A DNA stretch of 17,433 nt from Eubacteriales bacterium (GTDB lineage Bacteria; Bacillota; Clostridia; Oscillospirales; Oscillospiraceae), in contig JAUMXS010000015.1 in the NCBI GenBank assembly GCA_030528965.1, positions 1 through 17,433 on the forward strand, in the 5' to 3' direction. The notes beneath the pieces were generated by a model. It saw only the letters and a program-made list of their open reading frames with translations, made no database searches and had not been told where the DNA came from. The translations under genes and the position numbers were made by a program. Below, piece after piece: positions 14,200-17,433 of this stretch (its first letter is position 1; each line of letters starts with the position of its first letter).

Positions 14200-14520
14200 A
14201 TGAAAAAGAAGCAAGCGGCAATCCCGCGCCATATTGTAGTCGATACCTCCACCGGCGAGGTCGTGGGTGTTGCAAAGAGATCCCATACGCCCGTCGTGGT
14301 GGCCGTCGTGCTGGCGTTGGCCCTGGTGGTGTGCGTAAGTATGTATGCTTACATACATACACGGCCCGCACAAGAGCCGGAGCCGCAGCAGCAGGCACAA
14401 GAGCAGGAGCGAATCGCCAGTGAATTCTTGCATGAAAAGGCCCAGGAGCGTGCAGAGAAGATAGACGAAATATACGGGCCGGGGGCGTATGGCGGCACCG
14501 ATTGGCTGAATGGAGAGTGA
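14200..14520 (+). CDS. Small single-span membrane protein, phage accessory gene
   Basis: The start is ATG 14200 with AGGAGG six bases upstream; the longer frame from 14044 is rejected. The 106-residue product has a basic N-terminus (MKKKQAAIPRH), one strong membrane helix (about 31-49, VVVAVVLALALVVCVSMYA) and a Gln/Glu-rich, probably coiled-coil exterior or cytoplasmic tail (QEQERIASEFLHEKAQERAEK). It is not recognised. It lies on the strand opposite the lysis and giant-protein genes, with a partner gene overlapping its end, which is how morons and superinfection-exclusion genes often sit. That role is inferred from position. Confidence 0.7.
   Translation: MKKKQAAIPRHIVVDTSTGEVVGVAKRSHTPVVVAVVLALALVVCVSMYAYIHTRPAQEPEPQQQAQEQERIASEFLHEKAQERAEKIDEIYGPGAYGGTDWLNGE
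14339..14360. repeat. Perfect 9-bp inverted repeat inside the small membrane-protein gene
   Basis: GTATGTATG (14339-14347) and CATACATAC (14352-14360) are separated by CTTA. It lies within the coding region at the end of the membrane helix. Confidence 0.6.
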
Positions 14521-14524
14521 TAGC

Positions 14525-14755
14525 GTGAAAAAAGGGGATTTGCTGCTCATTCTTGCAGTGGTTTTAATCGGGGTTGCTCTTTGGCTGGGACATAGCACCG
14601 GTTACGACAAAGGGTACACCCAGGGATTTTACGGTGCAGAGCGCGATCTGTTCAACGGCAACGGGCAGGAAGATCACGAATGGTATGAGCAGCTCGTAGA
14701 GAACGACACTTTTTTGGAATGGTTGAAAGACAACGATTATATTTTGCTGCATTAA
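14525..14755 (+). CDS. Second small membrane protein of the rightward pair
   Basis: GTG 14525 is preferred because GGAGAGTGA lies just upstream, inside the end of the previous gene; ATG 14510 would add five residues. The 76-residue product has an N-terminal membrane helix (about 4-22, GDLLLILAVVLIGVALWLG), a Gly/Tyr-rich stretch (GYDKGYTQGFYGAERD) and an acidic tail rich in Trp and Leu (WYEQLVENDTFLEWLKDND). I do not recognise it. It follows the 14200 gene on the same strand and closes the pair with a strong terminator, so the two should be co-expressed. Confidence 0.7.
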   Translation: MKKGDLLLILAVVLIGVALWLGHSTGYDKGYTQGFYGAERDLFNGNGQEDHEWYEQLVENDTFLEWLKDNDYILLH

Positions 14756-14756
14756 G

Positions 14757-14790
14757 AAAACCGGCAGGCTCGCGCCTGCCGGTCTTTGTT
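14757..14790. terminator. Bidirectional terminator between the small membrane genes and the giant gene
   Basis: CCGGCAGGC (14761-14769) and GCCTGCCGG (14774-14782) pair perfectly around TCGC. AAAA precedes the stem and a T-rich tail follows (TCTTTGTTTT). It serves the rightward pair (stop at 14755) and the leftward giant gene (stop at 14791-14793). Confidence 0.88.
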
Positions 14791-17433
14791 TTAGGGCTTG
14801 TGTTTCTTCCAGGGGTTGTTCTTGTCGCTGTCGTACTCGGAGTGGAACAAGATATAAGCCTCCTCGTAGGTTAGGTTTTCGTTGGCAATCATGGCTTCCA
14901 GGATGCCGATAACCTCGTCCTGCTTCAGGCTCCCGTCATCGTTTGCAAGGTCACGCTGGGCCTTGTAGGAGATAACGGTATCGTTGCTCACGCCCTCAAA
15001 CTCTGCGAAGTAGTCCGTCTGGGTCGCGCCGATCCGGGCGAGGACGCGGTTGGTGGCCTCCTCCTTCGCCACGTCCTTTGCAGCTTTCAGCACGGCAGCC
15101 TGCTGCGCCAGCGTGTCGCGGGTGTTCAGGTTGGCTTCCACGTAGTTCCAGTACAGCCGCAGATAGTCGGTCTGGTATTCCACGTACTGCACGTCGGACA
15201 GGGTGTGAGAAACTTCCTTGCCGTCCTTAATGGTGCTTTGCATGACGCTGGGGAGGTTTTCTGTGCTGCCCTGGCGCTCGCACACGGAATACACCGCCCT
15301 CTGCGCCGCCGTCAGCTCGCCGCTGTCGGCGGCTTTCTGGTATTCCAGGATCATGTTCAGCACGGTCTGGCGGGTTGCCCTGGTGGCCGTGGTTTCGGCG
15401 GCGTTCTTCGCCAGCTTGTAGTAGCGGGAGTAGAACGTGGTCATGTTGCTGTCCATCTTGTAGGTAATGGCCTTTTCCATGTTGCCGCCGTCGCTGTTCT
15501 TCGCTTTCTGGGAGGCTTCCGCCTGGCTATACAGCCAGTTCACCAGGTCGGTGGAATACTGGTTGTCCTTGATGTAGCTGTTCTGCACACCCAGGGTGTA
15601 GTCCACATTCTCCTTGCCCACCGGGAACAGGGCCTTTTGAGATTTCCACCAGCCGCCCAGAACGGAGTTGAAGAAGTAATCCACCATTTGCGGGCTGGTA
15701 TTAAAGGCCTGGCCTACCCAGTACGCAATCTTGGAAGTGCGCTCGTTGTACTGGTCTTTTGCCTCCAGGTTCTGCAATCCGCTGGAAACGATGGGCCGCC
15801 CCAGGAAGTCCCGGTTTGCCATCATGTAGGAGCCTACGCCCACAATGCCCAGGCTGCCGATTGCTCCGGCAATGTCGCCCTGGGCCACGTCGGAAAAGAC
15901 GGATGGCAGCCAGTTATCCGCAGCGTAGGAATAGAACTCGTCAAAAGCGTGGTCGTTCTCGCCGATGCCGTATTCCATGCAGGTTTCAAAGAAAGAGGTC
16001 AGCACGCCCAGGTCGCGGGGCTTGGGGATAGAGAAATACTTTCCGTCGCCCAGAGGAATATTCCAATAGCTGTTCTTGGTGTAGTTGGAAAGCTGCTCGT
16101 AATCTTCCTCGGCCTCGTCGTCCCAGTTGTTCAGCCCATAGAACAGGGCTGCCAGGGCAGCGCTCACAGCGATATAGGAGATCGTGCGGGCGCGGACTAC
16201 CTTTGCGCGGGTTTCCGCCGGCGCGTCGGTGGCGGTGATCCAGCGGCGGAACTTGTCGAGGCCCTGCACGCTGGCGTTGAAGAACGGAACTACCTTGTTG
16301 ATCTGGCGGGCGATCTCGCCGCCGCGCCGGAAGTTCACGGTAATATCCATTGCTTCATAGAACGCCTCCTGCGGCCCCATGCCCGCCTGCCGCATGAGCT
16401 TATAGGTCGCAAAGCGCGGCCCCAGCTCCACCGTGTCGCTGACAAAACCGATCCAGTCCAGGGGGTTGGCGCTGAACTTTCTGTCGGAAAGGGCCTTGCG
16501 GGCCTTTTTCGCCAGGTCGCGGTCTGCGGTGTAGGCGCTGGTCTTGCCACCGCCCATTGCCAGGTATTCCTTGTAGAGTGGGTCGGCGTTGTCACCCTTG
16601 ATCTTGTTCACATAGGCGCTGCCCATAGAGGCAAACACCTTTGCGGGGTTGCGTACCTTGGAGTAGGTGAAGAACGTACCCATGTCGCGGGGGAAGTTGG
16701 AGAAGATAGACCAGATGATGTTATTGCCGGTGATGTTCGCCGTCATGAAGCGGCTCACCATAGCATAAGCGTCCAGAATACCCTCCATTTTCTTGGGGGC
16801 CATGTTGGTAACGGAGGACAGCAGCAGCGGGTCGTTGATCTTCCAGAACTCTTGATCGCCATTCTTCAGAACGGTAATCACGTCGCCGTGGGCCTTACCT
16901 CTGCCGTACTGGTACAGAATGTCGTCCAGGTTGCTGACAATCCCGGCAGCCTTGAACTTGTCGGCGGTCTGCATATCGCTCTCGTCGAACCAGTCCGTCA
17001 GCTGCGCCTTTACGCCGGTCATGTCAAAGCCGCGCTTCACCATCGGCGTGGGTACCTTTTCCAGGAATGCCGCGTCGGCTCCCAGGGCCTCCGCCGTGTC
17101 GGTGATCGTGCGCATGACGTTGTTGCGCACACCGGCATTTACCATCTTAACAACGTTGTTGACAATGTTGTCTACCGGGTGGACTACGTCAAGACCGCTG
17201 CCTCGCGCCCGCTTAATAGTGCTGTTCTGGTTTGCAAAGCCTCTCCTGGCTCCGATACCCCGCTTGTCCTCGCTGACGGCGCGGTTCAGGGGTACATAGA
17301 ATTCCCAGCGTTTGCTCCACTCGTCGGCGCTGGTGGGGGACACAAGGCCGGTACCTACGCCCCAGGTCTGGAGGAACTGCTTTTGGAATTCATACAGCCG
17401 CTCGGAGATCTCTTTGAACTGCGGGTACTGCTG
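14791..17433 (-). CDS. Giant phage polyvalent protein, LPD38-like C-terminal part (N-terminus beyond window)
   Basis: The frame is open from the right edge to TAA at 14791, giving about 880 visible residues; GTG 17343 is internal, since 30 more sense codons precede it. The visible first half resembles the LPD38 region of large polyvalent phage proteins: NNIIWSIFSNFPRDMGTFF, then DTVELGPRFATYKLMRQAG, VNFRRGGEIARQINK and FFNASVQGLDKFR, followed by a hydrophobic segment (ISYIAVSAALAALFYG) and IPLGDGKYFSIPKPRDLG. The rest is helical, with Gln/Glu/Ala-rich coils. Polyvalent proteins are very long, multi-domain products that some phages carry in the virion and inject, with enzyme domains further N-terminal. 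If this one follows that pattern, most of it lies outside the window. It is transcribed leftward to the terminator at 14757. The domain call is moderate. Confidence 0.65.
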   Translation of the reverse strand, partial: QQYPQFKEISERLYEFQKQFLQTWGVGTGLVSPTSADEWSKRWEFYVPLNRAVSEDKRGIGARRGFANQNSTIKRARGSGLDVVHPVDNIVNNVVKMVNAGVRNNVMRTITDTAEALGADAAFLEKVPTPMVKRGFDMTGVKAQLTDWFDESDMQTADKFKAAGIVSNLDDILYQYGRGKAHGDVITVLKNGDQEFWKINDPLLLSSVTNMAPKKMEGILDAYAMVSRFMTANITGNNIIWSIFSNFPRDMGTFFTYSKVRNPAKVFASMGSAYVNKIKGDNADPLYKEYLAMGGGKTSAYTADRDLAKKARKALSDRKFSANPLDWIGFVSDTVELGPRFATYKLMRQAGMGPQEAFYEAMDITVNFRRGGEIARQINKVVPFFNASVQGLDKFRRWITATDAPAETRAKVVRARTISYIAVSAALAALFYGLNNWDDEAEEDYEQLSNYTKNSYWNIPLGDGKYFSIPKPRDLGVLTSFFETCMEYGIGENDHAFDEFYSYAADNWLPSVFSDVAQGDIAGAIGSLGIVGVGSYMMANRDFLGRPIVSSGLQNLEAKDQYNERTSKIAYWVGQAFNTSPQMVDYFFNSVLGGWWKSQKALFPVGKENVDYTLGVQNSYIKDNQYSTDLVNWLYSQAEASQKAKNSDGGNMEKAITYKMDSNMTTFYSRYYKLAKNAAETTATRATRQTVLNMILEYQKAADSGELTAAQRAVYSVCERQGSTENLPSVMQSTIKDGKEVSHTLSDVQYVEYQTDYLRLYWNYVEANLNTRDTLAQQAAVLKAAKDVAKEEATNRVLARIGATQTDYFAEFEGVSNDTVISYKAQRDLANDDGSLKQDEVIGILEAMIANENLTYEEAYILFHSEYDSDKNNPWKKHKP

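Noticed and set aside
1-17433. CRISPR arrays, tRNA or rRNA genes
   Set aside because: No regularly spaced direct repeats, cloverleaf-like segments or rRNA-like sequence were seen on either strand.

Overview
The window looks like chromosome of a spore-forming, gut-type clostridium (Oscillospiraceae/Clostridia-like). The signs are a cotJ spore-coat operon, an RNase M5 gene, an SLH-domain exported subtilase, AGGAGG ribosome binding sites, and two kinds of mobile DNA typical of such genomes. No rRNA, tRNA or CRISPR array is visible. The assignment rests on gene content only.

Region 1 (1 to about 2215) is the end of an integrated element that extends off the left edge. It holds the tail of an EcsC-family gene with a strong terminator, a small unidentified ORF and a large serine recombinase. 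The recombinase gene runs into the 5' part of cotJC, which lies on the opposite strand. CotJC homology stops after about codon 63, so the element appears to sit inside cotJC, as skin sits in sigK and SPbeta in spsM. The rest of cotJC is not in the window.

Region 2 (about 2215 to 10,900) is host chromosome. The cotJ operon (a CotJA-CotJB fusion with a TTG start, then broken cotJC) reads leftward. Diverging from it is an SLH-anchored subtilisin-like protease with a near-consensus sigma-A promoter. A strong two-way terminator separates this from a leftward MFS carrier gene. A 441-base gap with divergent promoters leads to a tight rightward operon: comEC, holA (50-base overlap) and rnmV (4-base overlap). 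A small TTG-start membrane-protein ORF converges on the 3' end of rnmV.

Region 3 (about 10,920 to 17,433) is a second mobile region, apparently a prophage that runs off the right edge. From the host junction inward it has an IS30-family transposase gene, a small XRE repressor with a dyad-rich control region, and a leftward lysis cassette (two small membrane proteins, a holin and an amidase endolysin, with a terminator). It continues with two small rightward membrane-protein genes, a two-way terminator and the C-terminal 880 or so residues of a giant leftward protein resembling LPD38-type polyvalent phage proteins. No phage integrase is seen in the visible part. Whether the IS30-type transposase is a passenger or the phage's own integration enzyme is open.

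The strongest leads are the recombinase element splitting cotJC, possibly excised during sporulation, and the transposase at the host/prophage boundary.
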